Of a stretch of DNA of 64,000 nucleotides, positions 1 to 10,844 are shown piece by piece. The stretch is taken from assembly GCA_032358255.1 (NCBI GenBank), contig JAULBX010025718.1, forward strand, positions 1 to 64,000. The letters run 5' to 3'. The position numbers were made by a program, and so were the translations under genes. Under the pieces are notes generated by a model, which was given only the letters and a program-made list of their open reading frames with translations, had not been told where the DNA came from and did not search any database. The stretch is from Heterotrichella gracilis (Eukaryota > Sar > Xanthophyceae > Tribonematales > Xanthonemataceae). Each line of letters starts with the position of its first letter. Position 1 is the first letter of the stretch.

Positions 1-154
1 TCCACATGCATCCACCATCCACCACCCACCACATGGCACATGGCACCGCTCCCACCTCACACATATGCACACGCTGCACCCCCACCCTCAAACGCGCACC
101 CCCATCCCCCACCCACCACCACACCCCAACCCACCATCCCCCACCACCCCGCAG

Positions 155-855
155 GCCCTGGTCTACCCTTGGTACAAGCACTATTACGCCCACCTGCCCG
201 ATCCCCATGCCGCACGTCCCGGTCCCCACAATTCGCTGTGCATCACCGGGGATGCGTGTGATGAGCTGGTGGCCAAGGGGAACGCGACAGGCGCCACCCA
301 ACTGCAGGAAACACCCGTGGCGTTGGGCCGGCTAAGGGAGTGAGTTGCACTGCATTTCGCTGCTTTCAGGGTGCATGCATATAACCTGCATTGTGTCATT
401 GTGTGTCAGGGGCACATGCCCATGTACCTAATGCAATCTGGATTGTGTCACCAGGGTTAAACACCCCCGCATTATGTCACCTTCAATGTTACGACACAGT
501 GTAGTGTATGCTTACTTGCACAAGGCATCTGTCCCTGCTTGATGCCCAGGCCTGCTTGATGCTCTAGCTCCCAAATAAATTTATCGAGGTCTACTCCTCC
601 TCAGCGTGACTAAATAGGACAAGAAGATGAGTGCCCCTGTCCTCCTCCCCTGTTCCCACCTTTGACCTCCCCGTTCCCCCCTGCAGGCTGCTTGAGCCCA
701 TGTCCCCCTCCCCTGTCATCTACCTCACCTCCCTGGTAACCCTAGAGGGGGGCCAGGAGGAGGGCGATGCGGTCAGGCAGGGGGTGCAGGACATGGCGCA
801 GCAGTGCCTGGGGCGAGCTGAAAGGGACAGCGTGGAGTTGGTGGTGCCGCAATAA
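155..855 (+). CDS. 3'-terminal two exons of an unrecognised gene (5' end outside window)
   Basis: Exon A (155-339) follows a pyrimidine-rich tract ending in CAG and reads ALVYPWYKHYYAHLPDP and onward; it ends at a strong donor (GA|GTGAGT at 340). Exon B (687-855) follows CTGCAG and reads LLEPMSPSPVIYLTSLV through GVQDMAQQCLGR to a stop. Exon A leaves two bases and exon B supplies one, so the frame is continuous. If the donor at 340 is not used, translation stops at 341-343. I do not recognise the family; both exons have GC-rich coding character. The 5' part lies to the left of the window. Confidence 0.45.
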
Positions 856-979
856 CGACCAGTGGTCGGTGATTCAGTGCTACCACCACCCTAGGGTTGA
901 CAGCGGCAGAGGGGATGGAATGTGCTTGCATCGCTAGGCTCAGGGGTTGAAGAAGGCGGGGGTAGAGCCCTTCCTACGA

Positions 980-1062
980 GGTGCATTTAGGCAGGGGGTG
1001 CAGGCAATGGCGCAGCGGTACATGGGGCGGGGTGACGGCGCCAGTGTGGGTGTGGTGTTGGC
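980..1062 (+). repeat. degenerate downstream copy of the exon B end
   Basis: The stretch resembles 765-848: both contain AGGCAGGGGGTGCAGG followed by ATGGCGCAGC, and the translations FRQGVQAMAQRYMGR and VRQGVQDMAQQCLGR align. It lies beyond the stop of the preceding gene and has no downstream partner exon, so it is read as a local partial duplication. Confidence 0.6.
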
Positions 1063-1808
1063 CACAGTGGATCAGATCACGTGTGGCGCATGGAGGCATG
1101 GACCGCGGCTCCAAGACTTGATGCATCCAGCAAAAGACACCATTGTTGAATTGTATCTGGTGACCTGCCGTTGGGAGTGTTTCTTTCCAGTGTCTATATA
1201 AAGACAGTAATTTATTCACGAGACTTTACAGGGAAATTCCTAGACATTCAATTTCAGAAATCTAGGCTAGATGTGTTGTGACAATCAACGGTCATACGAT
1301 ACAGAACACTTAGCTATTATGATATGAGCCACAATCAGAAGCACACTGCAGCACGTGTGACTGTCAGATTGTGATTCCACTGTCACAGTGGAATCACAAT
1401 TCCACTGTCACAGTGGAATCACAATCTTTACTACATAGTATGCCACGGTGGAGGCCCAGTCTGAAGAGACTTGCTTAGCTTCAAGCTTCAGTCTGAGATT
1501 AGCAATCCACTACAGCCCCCATGCACTTTTTTCAAAATTGCCAGGCCTCCTTAGGGTAGTACCACTCACTGTGACAGTGCGAGCGCTGGTAGCCGCTATG
1601 ATAAAGCGCAACACTTGCCCCTCAAGCACTGTTGCTCATATCCCATGTGACCCCAGTCTCACCCGTAACTGTAGTACAGTACTACAGCATCACCCGTAAC
1701 TGTACAGCATCACCCGTAACCTTGCTTGTACTCCCCCTTGAGGCCGCCTTCCAGCTTGCAGCAGTCGCATGAGCAGGGTGTGATGGAATCCCAAACCCTA
1801 GCCAGGTT
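1063..1808. other. intergenic; nested short inverted repeats at 1367-1426
   Basis: No gene seen. Two nested copies of a perfect palindrome-like unit (TTGTGATTCCACTGT / ACAGTGGAATCACAA arms around a single base) occupy 1367-1426, so the segment can fold into one long or two short hairpins. A short direct repeat containing CATCACCCGTAAC lies at about 1687-1722. Confidence 0.6.
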
Positions 1809-4195
1809 TTATGCCGGCAGCAGTCGCGTGAGCAGGGTGTATGTCCCCCCCGCCAGCAGCAGCGCCCCGCTTGCAGGGGTGAGCCACGCAGAGAATTGGC
1901 GCACAGACAGCAGGCGGGCAAGGGCGCCCTGCAGGACCGCAACATTGTGGACAAGATGGTAAAAAGGCTTGCCAAGCTGGGCTTTAACAATAAAGTGGAG
2001 TGGTTACGACAGTAACTACCATACATACTACGAATATACCCATTCATTTGCATATATGTGAATAGTCCGATATATTTAATGTGTATGTTATCCCATCATG
2101 GTTGTTCCACCTAACATGATATGCGTAATATCATTATGCAAACAAAGCGGCACGGCGATTTTGTGGCGAGGGGGTTTCATCTCTGCACATCAGCAGTTGT
2201 GCATCCCATCCCACCCCATGCGCACGCACCGTGAAGGCAGCTGCGCCCAGCAGTGGCGCCACATAACCCGTGGTGTAAGCAAGCAGCAGTCCCCCCCCAA
2301 GGATTGGGTCCTGTGTTGATGACACGTATGCCAGCAGGGTGGCTAGCACAGGGGTGGAACAAGGGGAGGCAGCCAGGGCAAAAGTCAGGCCTGCCAGGTA
2401 CGCCTGCAGGGGGAGGGGGTCCATTAGTGAGTAGGGTTTTGGGTTAATAGGCCTGGCGGGGGGGGGACTCTTCCATTCTAAAGGGCATTTTCCAATGGTC
2501 CCTGCAAGAAGGACCCTCGCGGTAAGAGGGCATGATGGGCAAGAAGGCATTGCCCTGGTTCTTCAAAGCAATGCATCAATGATCAGCGTACAATTTATTA
2601 CTTGTACTTTTTCATCCCGGTGTCCCCACCTTGACCAGTGGCGGCACCCCCCATTGGCGCACATCCAGGTCCAGCGATGGGAACCTCAGTGGCAGCACCT
2701 CAAGCAAATTGAGGCCCATCAGAATGGCAACCAGGCTCACAGCTGCAAGGGGGGGGAAGTGTACATATGGATAGCTGGATCAGGTCACGATAAAAATAAA
2801 AATGAAAGGGTTTATGCTGACGATTTCAGGTTAGAAATGGATTGGGGAGGGGTTTTGTGGGTTTAATTTCAGGGGTAGCACAGCAGCAGGTTGAGGCCCA
2901 TGAGGATAGCAACCAGGCTCACAGCTGCAAAGGGGCAAGGTGTATGCATTGCCAACGTCGATCGGGTCAGGTCAGGCATGGCATGCTAAAGGGTTTTCGT
3001 TGGCCATGTCAGGTCAGAAACAAATCGCGGATTATACGATTGGTTAAAACGCTGATACTAGAGTTTGGCAAGGGCTTACTAGGTTTTGCCTATCGGCAGC
3101 CCCGGACCAATGCTCCCATACGCCCTCCCCACCAGGCTAGACACCACCCCCAGCACAGCCAGGGTGGTGGCCAGGCCAGCAGCAAACGCAGCCGATCGCC
3201 CCGCCAAAAAGTTGGCTTTACTAAGGTTTCACATCCAAATTAGCAGGGTATTATCAAGGGTTTCACCAGGGTTTTGATAGGATTACCGTACCTATCGGTA
3301 GCCCCGACCCAATGCTCCCATACGCCCTCCCCACCAGGCTAGACATCACCCCCAGCACAGCCAGGGTGGTGGCCAGCCCAGCAGCAAAGCCAGCCGACCA
3401 CTCCACCGAACAATTGGCTTTACTAAGGTTTTACATCCAAATTACCAGGGTTTTATCAAGGGTTTCACCAGGGTTTTAATAGGGTTACCGTACCTATCGG
3501 CAGCCCCGACCCAATGCTCCCATACGCCCTCCCCACCAGGCTAGATACCACCCCCAGCACGGCCAGGGTGGTGGCCAGGCCAGCAGCAAAGGCAGCCGAT
3601 CGCCCCGCCAGCGCCACCCCGTTCTGATCGTTGCCCCGATCGTAGCCGCCGATGTATCCGATCGTCAGGGGGAGGACGCTCAAGGTGCAGGGGGAGAGAC
3701 TGGTGGCCAGGCCTGCCCCGGTGACAATAATGAAAGTGACGGGGGTGACACCTGGGGAGGGGGGGTGGGTCAGGTGCTGCACCGGCACATCCACTCACCC
3801 TAAACCTAAAAAGATCCCACGTCAGGTATTAAAGTCGATCCCCCTAAAGCTTGCACCAGGCTAGCAGTACCTGTAGCTAGCTGCCTGTAGCTAGCTGTTG
3901 GCTATCAATAATTTGAAACCCTAAACCCTAGATGGAGATACCTGCCAGCTGCTGCGCCACCAGGGCATCCATCTGCTGGCCCAGGCTGTACAGGGTGTCC
4001 GAAAAGCCCTCTGCTGCCCCAGAGGCCGCCCCCAGCACCAGGCTGTGTGCTACCACCCCTTGGCTGTGCGTCAGGGGGAGGAGGGACAGGGAGTCAACGG
4101 GGAGGGCGGCGCGGGTGGGGGTGCGGGTGGGTGTGCGGGTGGTGGGGCGCGGGAATGGGCGGAGGCGGTCTGTGAAGTGGGGGCCAGGGGGGTGA
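1809..4195 (-). CDS. CCDA: Plastid cytochrome c biogenesis protein CcdA (thiol-disulfide transporter)
   Basis: Family role: a thylakoid polytopic membrane protein that passes reducing power from stroma to lumen for apocytochrome c haem attachment. Exons in gene order: from about 4195 to 3942, then 3751-3494, 2742-2630, 2403-2230 and 1928-1809 (stop TAA at 1811-1809); phases match at every junction. Both catalytic cysteine motifs are visible, [15 protein letters not shown] in exon 2 and [15 protein letters not shown] in exon 4, and the C-terminus ends [20 protein letters not shown]. Exon 1 ends [20 protein letters not shown], as in plant CcdA. Upstream of that the frame is rich in Thr, Arg and Pro, like a transit peptide, but I could not fix the start codon, so the 5' limit is approximate. 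Introns carry partial copies of exons 2 and 3. Confidence 0.93.
2880..2932 (-). repeat. partial copy of the CcdA exon 3 5' end
   Basis: About 45 bp encoding [13 protein letters not shown] with its upstream TTGCAG acceptor repeats the start of functional exon 3 (2742 downward). It breaks off after this point and leads into unrelated intron sequence. Confidence 0.85.
3089..3612 (-). repeat. 202-bp tandem repeat carrying the CcdA exon 2 3' end (three copies)
   Basis: The block beginning CCTATCGG on the plus strand starts at 3089, 3291 and 3493, an exact 202-bp period. Each unit holds about 120 nt of exon 2 coding sequence, its 5' splice-site region and about 75 nt of intron containing AGGGTTT motifs. 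The rightmost copy is part of the functional exon. The middle copy keeps a GTACGG donor; the leftmost has GC instead of GT. Upstream exon sequence is missing in the two extra copies. Confidence 0.9.
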
Positions 4196-6292
4196 TGGTG
4201 TGGGTAAAAATGTGGGGTCCTGGGGAGTATTTGGTGTGCAATACGAGGTTAAATGGTGTGAATGCTGTCAGGCAGAGATAGGTGGCACAGACCATGCTGA
4301 CTGGCTGCACTAACTTGCTGTGCAACCACGCACAGTAGAAGGTGGTCAGAAATTGTACGTCTAAAAGCTGTGCATAGGTTGAAACAAGCCAATCATGCGA
4401 CCTACAAATACATGCATGCATTAATGTGCATGCATGTGCATGCAATGCCATGACACGACGCGACACGACTACCATCCAGCGCCATATAGCCAGATAAAAA
4501 GCATGCTAATCGATCTGCAAGCTCTTTGGGGTTTGACCTCCTGTACCTGGCCATGCCTCCCGCAGTTGTATCCCATATCGCCCTTGGAGTTGCCATCCCA
4601 TCCCGTCCATGCTGCCAGGGACGCTGCTGGGCAGGATACTTGGCCAAATTCCGTGCTCTCTTGCTACCTAGTTCACGAGGTTGTTGGCAACAGGCAGCTG
4701 TGTGCTGACCTCTGCGGAGGCCTCTATAGCATCCCGTTTACAAGCTGGGCACGCCTCCAAGAAGTGTGTTATCTACTACCACTGGTGACTGTGTATTACA
4801 GTGTGACAGTGGCTTCAATAGTTGGATATTTTGGGTGGCAAACTGAGTGCAAACTGCTTGCTACCTCTGCCTGCAGGGTGTGTAGTCATGAGGTGGCTTT
4901 GTAGCTACCTGGCTGGTCCGGTGGTCCCCTGCTGGACTAAGATTGCAGACTTATGACAATGGACAGGGGGCATACAACACCTCAAAAAGTAATCTTAAGG
5001 ACCGTTCAGGGACCGTTCTTATTATAGTGCACATCAATGCAGTTATTTAAATTATTCCCAGCGGCCCATCATAATATGGGCGTTTGAAAAGGGAACAGGT
5101 GGAAGTTCACAGGCCAACTGGTCCAACGCACAGCATGTGTTCGACCTGGCTAAGCTCCCAGAAGCACAGGGCATAGCCAAAGCATAGCCTGATAGCAGTG
5201 GCAGAATATGTGCCTCTGGGTGGGCTAGGCTAGGGTGGTATGAGTTGTTCCATGGCGTGTTCTGCGGGTTGGAGGCTGGGGCTGGGTGCAGGCAGGAATG
5301 CTTGCAACGTGTCTTATTGGGGCAAGCCTACCATGTTTGGCAAGAAAAAGTTCGATTGGAGTTCGGGAAGGCAATGTTGAAGGTATTTGGCAGAGCAGTT
5401 GTGTTGGGGCTGTGATGGGCTGGCAGCGCTATGGCACAGGCCAGTATGGGGTTGCATTGGGTCAGCTGCGGATGGTGTTGAGAAATAGTATTCTCGTGTG
5501 TTTGTTCGGTCAGACATTCTAGACAGTTCTATCTGGGTTTATCTAGTGTTATCTAGATGGCTGTGGAAGTTTCTAGTTGTACTAGAAGTGTGTTGAATGT
5601 TCTAGATTAGTAGACAGTGCTACACTGGGCGCCACTGAAACGAGAACACTTTACTGGCAGTAAAACGGGGGGGGGGGGTTGATGGCACTGATTCACAACA
5701 GGCATGTGGCTAAAAAGTATGTTCTCGTTTGATAGGCAGCAAATGTGGAGCAGCAGCAAGTCGAAGGCGTGTGATGCACACGGTTCAGTGGTAGGAGAGT
5801 GAAAAACAAATCCAACAGGCCGGGCCTGCAGGTGATGCCAGTGGCTCGAACCACAATAGGGTGAGCCTCAAAAGTTTCAACCATTCTACAGGTGGCATTC
5901 AACGATAATCTTGTAAACTTGCAATCTTGTAAAATTTGACAACAACTGCATAGCAAGTAATAAGCTTGATTGCATAAAACCAAAGACGTGAATATCAGCT
6001 TCACAAAGTCAAACTAGTCCGCAACGAGTGGCACAGTGGTGTTGGGCATCAGCCAGTGAATGTTCCTCCTGTATAGCTGCCTAGCTTGGCAGACTTTAAA
6101 GCTCACCGATGCAGAGCTTGGCACAGCCTCTCCATACCATGCTTGCGTGCTTGAGAGCTGCAAGGCCCCATCCCAGGCTGTGGTGGGTAGTATACACCAG
6201 CTATCACCTGTGATGTGCCCAGGTTGCTTTGAGTACAGGTGTCCCTTGAGTCGCACAAGATATAGAGAGGTGACTTGCTACACAGAGAAACC
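4196..6292. other. no supported gene
   Basis: About 2.1 kb between CcdA and the next gene. Open frames are short, lack splice partners and show no recognisable protein similarity. It contains a cluster of ATGCATGC-type palindromes at about 4410-4445 and a G-run at 5668-5680. The right part of the CcdA promoter or transit-peptide exon may extend into the first 200 bp. Confidence 0.6.
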
Positions 6293-7438
6293 CTATAGGA
6301 AATCACCAAAAACAATTGCGCCTGTCATTATATTGTCGTAATTTTTATTTAGTCGTTTCTGAATAGCGGATAATATCTGATCTCTTTCTTCTTTTGCACG
6401 AAGCTTCGACTTCTCCCACAATCTGCGGTTGAGCTCCTCTTCAGAAAGCGCCCAACAGTCGCATCGATATCGCATTGGTTGGTAGCCCAGCCGACCCCAG
6501 CTGCCAAGTCTCGACAAGTGCACTGCTGTTGCACAAACACAGCCCCAACATCAGAATGGGCTCAGTGTATGTAAGGATCATGCGCTGGAGGGGAGAGTGA
6601 CGAACAATAATGTACAACAACGTACAGGTAGTCTTGTCGACATGGCATTTGCAAACCACACTACACAGGGAACACAGGAACCTGGTTTAAGAACACAGAC
6701 TGCCATTGCAGCAAGGTCTGGTCAGACAATCTGGGCCAAGAAAGTGAACACACAGGCATACCTCATCTTTGAGGTTCAACTCTGTTTGCAGACTAGCAAA
6801 CAGATATTCCCGTTGGCAGACCAGCTTCTCTAGTTCAGCCATCTCCTTGTCAAGCGTCAACTGAAGCTTCTCCATATATTGATTGTGCGCTTGTCTGCGT
6901 GCCCACATCTTTCGCCAGTGCCATGGCCACAAAGTGCTTGTCACCTCGCTGTCCACCAATAAGTTCTCCAGCTCCACCTGCTGACCAGGGCATTATTCAG
7001 CTGCATGGATACCGGGTGCATAGCCCAACCGAACCCTTCTTACGTTGGGAATTCTACCTGTCACGAAGAATAAATATCTCTTCTCCAGGCCTATGCGTGC
7101 ACTTGTCAAGGGTGCCCTCGCATACCTAGTCACACCCTTGCAACTTGCCGACCCTCCACCAACGCACACACCAACCACCAACAGTCAGCCAGAGCTTGGG
7201 TATTTGGTTATTGGACATAAAGTACCTCAAATTTCTTCTCCTTGGGCTCCTTGAGGAACGACCACTGGCGCTCGTGCTCAGCCACCTCCTCCCGAAGCTT
7301 CTCCAACCTGGCTGCAAGGTCCAGGATTTGCCCAGCGCCTTCACCTGTGTCTGTGCTTGCGCGCCTGGCTGCGGTGGCGCTGATGGGCCTGAAATGGGCA
7401 GAGGCACGCAGCAGCGAGCCACCTGCGAGCCTCAGCAT
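6293..7438 (-). CDS. Predicted organelle-targeted coiled-coil protein, three exons
   Basis: Exons 7438-7226, 6977-6762 and about 6436-6293 join in phase 0 and give about 190 residues. The N-terminus (MLRLAGGSLLRASAHFRPIS, then AARRAS) is Arg/Ser/Ala-rich with no acidic residues for 30 positions, which suggests a mitochondrial presequence. The rest is strongly charged and heptad-like (LEKLREEVAEHERQW in exon 1, LDKEMAELEKL in exon 2, EKSKLRAKEERDQIL in exon 3), so a coiled coil is likely. The last exon's acceptor is the weakest call. I do not recognise the family; respiratory-complex assembly or scaffolding would be a guess only. Confidence 0.55.
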
Positions 7439-8518
7439 CTTGCAACTACGGAAGCACTACTTTCACGGGAGGGAGACCAACAGGCGGGTTCAAGGGCTAG
7501 GGTTAGGGTTGCCCGCGAAACCGGTGCTACCTGGCCTAAGCAGCCTGGGGGCTTGACCCTGCGGGTATTTGGTGCCTGAGGGTTCGAAGTGTTTTCTGCG
7601 ACCTAGGCAACGAGCGACCTGCTTTCTTTCAAAGGTCTCCGTTGAGCATGCATGCATGTGCCTGAACATTCGCTCCCCGTTTCCTGTCCACTGTTGTCTT
7701 TTTTCTCAAAGGAAAAGCCATGGGCTTGTGCATTTTATGGTATGCAAACAACCACAGCAATCTTGTTCCTACGATGTACAGAAGCCTGTTGCCCATCTCG
7801 TGCATGCATGCATGCATCCGTGGCATGCAAGCATCTGTCGATAACAATTGCTGCACACAAACATAGCCAAGCTGGAAGCCACACCGAAGTGGACTGTAAG
7901 AGCTGCAAATGCCATTTCACAACAATATCTCCGTCTGTGTGTCCCAAAGCTGTAACAGAGCTAGCCAAAGAGGACCATGCCAACCAAGGAAAAAAGGAAA
8001 AGAAAAGAAATGCACTGCGCATCAGCTGCATGCCCTATGATACAAAAGAAAGCCTGTAGACTGGGCGATTTAAGCATGTGCCCACCTGGCTAACGTGCAC
8101 AAAATGGTGGTCTATCTAGCAGTTTCTACAAAAAAGAAAAGCAGTGTAGGATGTAAAGAAAGGGAGCCGGCGCACGTGCCACTTGGCATCCAGGCCAACA
8201 TAAAGTAAACAAAACAGTAGATGGCGGTGGGAGTAAACATCAGGGCGGTTGTATAACCAGTGGGAAGACCAACCATGCCCAACAGCGGTGCCAACACCTG
8301 GCACCACCACCCCCTGCACTTCCCACCTGGCCGCGCCGCAGGCCAGAAACCCTGAACCCTAAACGCTAAACATCTGCCTTGCCGCAGTTCAGCCTATACC
8401 CCAGCCCTGGACCACGATCCAACCCAGCACCAGTGAGCCATGCCACAGACCGCCCTCACCGCTCCTCCGGGTGCGGCAGATACTGCTCCCTGAACCCATG
8501 ACCCTACACCCTAAACCC
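7439..8518. other. no supported gene
   Basis: Contains the upstream region of the coiled-coil gene and the sequence downstream of the GT90 gene. Visible items are an interstitial CTAGGGTTAGGGTT stretch near 7496, ATGCATGCATGC runs at 7800-7818, and a copy of the GT90 exon 4 end at 8455-8490. Confidence 0.55.
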
Positions 8519-10844
8519 TCACCGCTCCTCCGGGTGCGGCAGGTACTGCTCCAGCGCAGGCCCCAGCACCTCGGCCAGGGGTTTAGGGTTTTTGTAGTCG
8601 GACAGCTGGGGAGTGAATTTGAACAGGCTGCCGTACACATCCATCAGGTGGCGCATGTAGCACATCCTGCCCTGCTGCGAAAGCTGGTGGGCGGCAAACT
8701 GCTGGCCCGCCTGGGCAATGGCGTGGGCCACGTGGTCGTTGGCACGCAGCCAGTCAACCACCTGCAGGAAAAGGAAGGAAAGTGAAGCCAATATTTTACC
8801 AACAATTTTGGCCATAAATTGGCCAATATTTTACTCCATATTATGGACTTCAAATGAAGAAAAGGCTATTGACATGGCGGCTACATCAAAGCTGTCTTTG
8901 CTCCAGGTTGAAGGCATGGCAAATTTGAGGCAAGTTACCAAAAGCAGCCCTGGTGCGTTTTGCTTCATAGATAAAACCCAAATGTGCGGTGAGAATGTGC
9001 ATGCAGGCGTGCGCAGGCGCACCTCAAAGATGTCATTGGGGCTGTTGACGTTCACGGGCACGTAGTGCACCCAGGGCTTGAACCCCGCCCAGTAGTAGAG
9101 GTCGGTGGTGCTGGTGTGGCGCAGCACCAGCGTCCCCCCCGCCAGGTACTTTTGGATCTTGGGGGTGACCGTGGTGCCATCCGCCACCAGCACATACTTG
9201 TACTCAAAGTGGTCCATGAAGCTTCGGGTCCAATTTGACATTGAGATGTTAAGGTAGCCGGCGGTGGGCCCGCTGGCCCCCTGGCTCAACTCCTGGTAGA
9301 ACCTGCGCACGTGGGGGATGGACTCGCCCGCCCGGTTGCGCCCCGAGTCCCCATAGTGGTCCTGGTAGCGCGCAAAAGCCACCGGTTTGCGGTTCTCCCA
9401 CAGGAAGCGGGGCTCGGTCCGCAGGCGGTGCATGCGCGCCAGCCACTCGTCGTACTGCCGCAGCTCAAACATGCCGTCCACCATGGCGATGGCGAAGGTC
9501 TGGTCGCGGCCGCGGCAGTACTGGAAGGCGGGCGCCAGCTTGCCGTTGGTGCTGGGCTTGGTGATGGCGGGGGGATCGGTCATGGGGAACAGGATCTCCA
9601 CATCTGGAACCTGGAAAAACAGCCAGTGCAAGTGATGGGTAAGCAGGGCTGCATGCAGTGTTATTTTATTACATAAATTGGGATTACACTTCAATTGGCC
9701 TGCGAGTGTGGACGGGGCTGTGTAAACATGAGGGGCGAGACAATTAAAAGTAAACTAAACATGGGTTTTTTTTTGTATGTATCTGCATTTCAACATATAT
9801 TCCTTTGTTTCTTTATTCACCTTGACGTGCTTGGTGAGCTCAATCAACACGTTGGCTGTGTACAATTTAAAATAAGACAAAAGGAACAACATACCTGAAT
9901 ATAAACCTATATTCCTTTCGTTTCATTCACCTTGACGTGCTTGGTGAGCTCAATGAACACGTTGGCAGTGTACAGCTGCACATCCCCCGCGCTGCGCCAC
10001 CTGCGCTCAAAGGCCTGGTCGTTCATCTTCACCTCCGCCTCATACACCGTGTTGTTGATGATGGCCAGCTTGAACCACAGGAAGTGGGCTGCGCCCTCGG
10101 GGAGCGCAGACATGTCGGTGTGGCTGCGCTCGATGCCCGAGAACCAGGGGGAGAGGTCGGAGTAGATGCCTGCGTGCGGGGGAGGGGAGGGGAGTCAGGG
10201 TGCACAAGCCAAGGCAGTTTGCTAAGGAGCTGCGGCAGGCTTTTGTGGGCCTGATATTTTGTGTAGGTTTCAGATTCAGATGTTCTAGGTCCTGCATGCA
10301 TGGCAGCCAAATGGTGAATGAGTGGAGCATGGATGGCGGGCAAATGGTGCGCGAACAATGCATGCATGGCGACCAAACCTCGCACACATGATGCCCCATG
10401 GTTGTGTGCAGCAAAATTGCCTGCCCATTTGGAACCATACATGAAATCCAAGTAAACTTCCAATTTGTTTTCCGTTGGACTGGGATTGCATTGTGCTTTA
10501 TAAACGGCATGGCGGGGAAAGATCAAGACGTTTGCCTTGGGGCATGGCAGGCTGAACCGCAACCCCTGCACAAGCCCTTGGGCGGTGGTGTGGGGGGTGT
10601 GGGGCACAGGGGTTGTACAGGGTTTGATTACAGGATGCAGGATGCAGGGCTTTGGGTTTAGGGTTTGGTCACAGGGTGTAGGGTTTAGGGTTTGAGCGAT
10701 ACCTGGGAATAGGTCTGTGTACTTGTGGCAGCTGGCGGGGACTGCGATAGGCGCTGGGGACCAGGGGTGGACGGTTGGGATACATACTGATAGGAGCACA
10801 AGCCACGTGGCAGTTGCCAGGTGTCCGGTGTGGCTGCCCCGCAT
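8519..10844 (-). CDS. Glycosyltransferase family 90 (CAP10/POGLUT-like) protein
   Basis: Four exons with consistent phases: 10844-10703, 10169-9931, 9610-9023 and 8761-8519, giving about 403 residues. The N-terminus (MRGSHTGHLATATWLVLLSV) is a likely signal peptide or anchor, placing the enzyme in the ER/Golgi. The GT90 core is clear: VPDVEILFPMTDPP opens exon 3, followed by KYVLVADGTTVTPKIQKYL, LVLRHTSTTDLYYW and PWVHYVPVNVNSPNDIFE, then WLRANDHVAHAIAQAGQQFA in exon 4. This matches the sugar-nucleotide-binding half of CAP10/Rumi-type O-glucosyl- or O-xylosyltransferases. The exact sugar and acceptor cannot be read from sequence. The stop TGA overlaps a possible donor (CG|GTGAGG), so a further 3' exon cannot be excluded. 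Confidence 0.9.
9800..9866 (-). repeat. partial copy of the GT90 exon 2 3' end with its donor
   Basis: About 65 bp repeat the segment at about 9910-9976: both hold TATTCCTTT, then the donor region, CACCTTGACGTGCTTGGTGA and the GTGTAC block. Only the exon end and adjoining intron are copied. A second such copy, of the exon 4 end (CACCGCTCCTCCGGGTGCGG), sits at 8457-8490 next to the functional one at 8519-8552. Confidence 0.85.

Noticed and set aside
8112-8297. Hydrophobic minus-strand frame downstream of GT90
   Set aside because: Could be a membrane exon only if the GT90 stop is bypassed. No acceptor or similarity was found.
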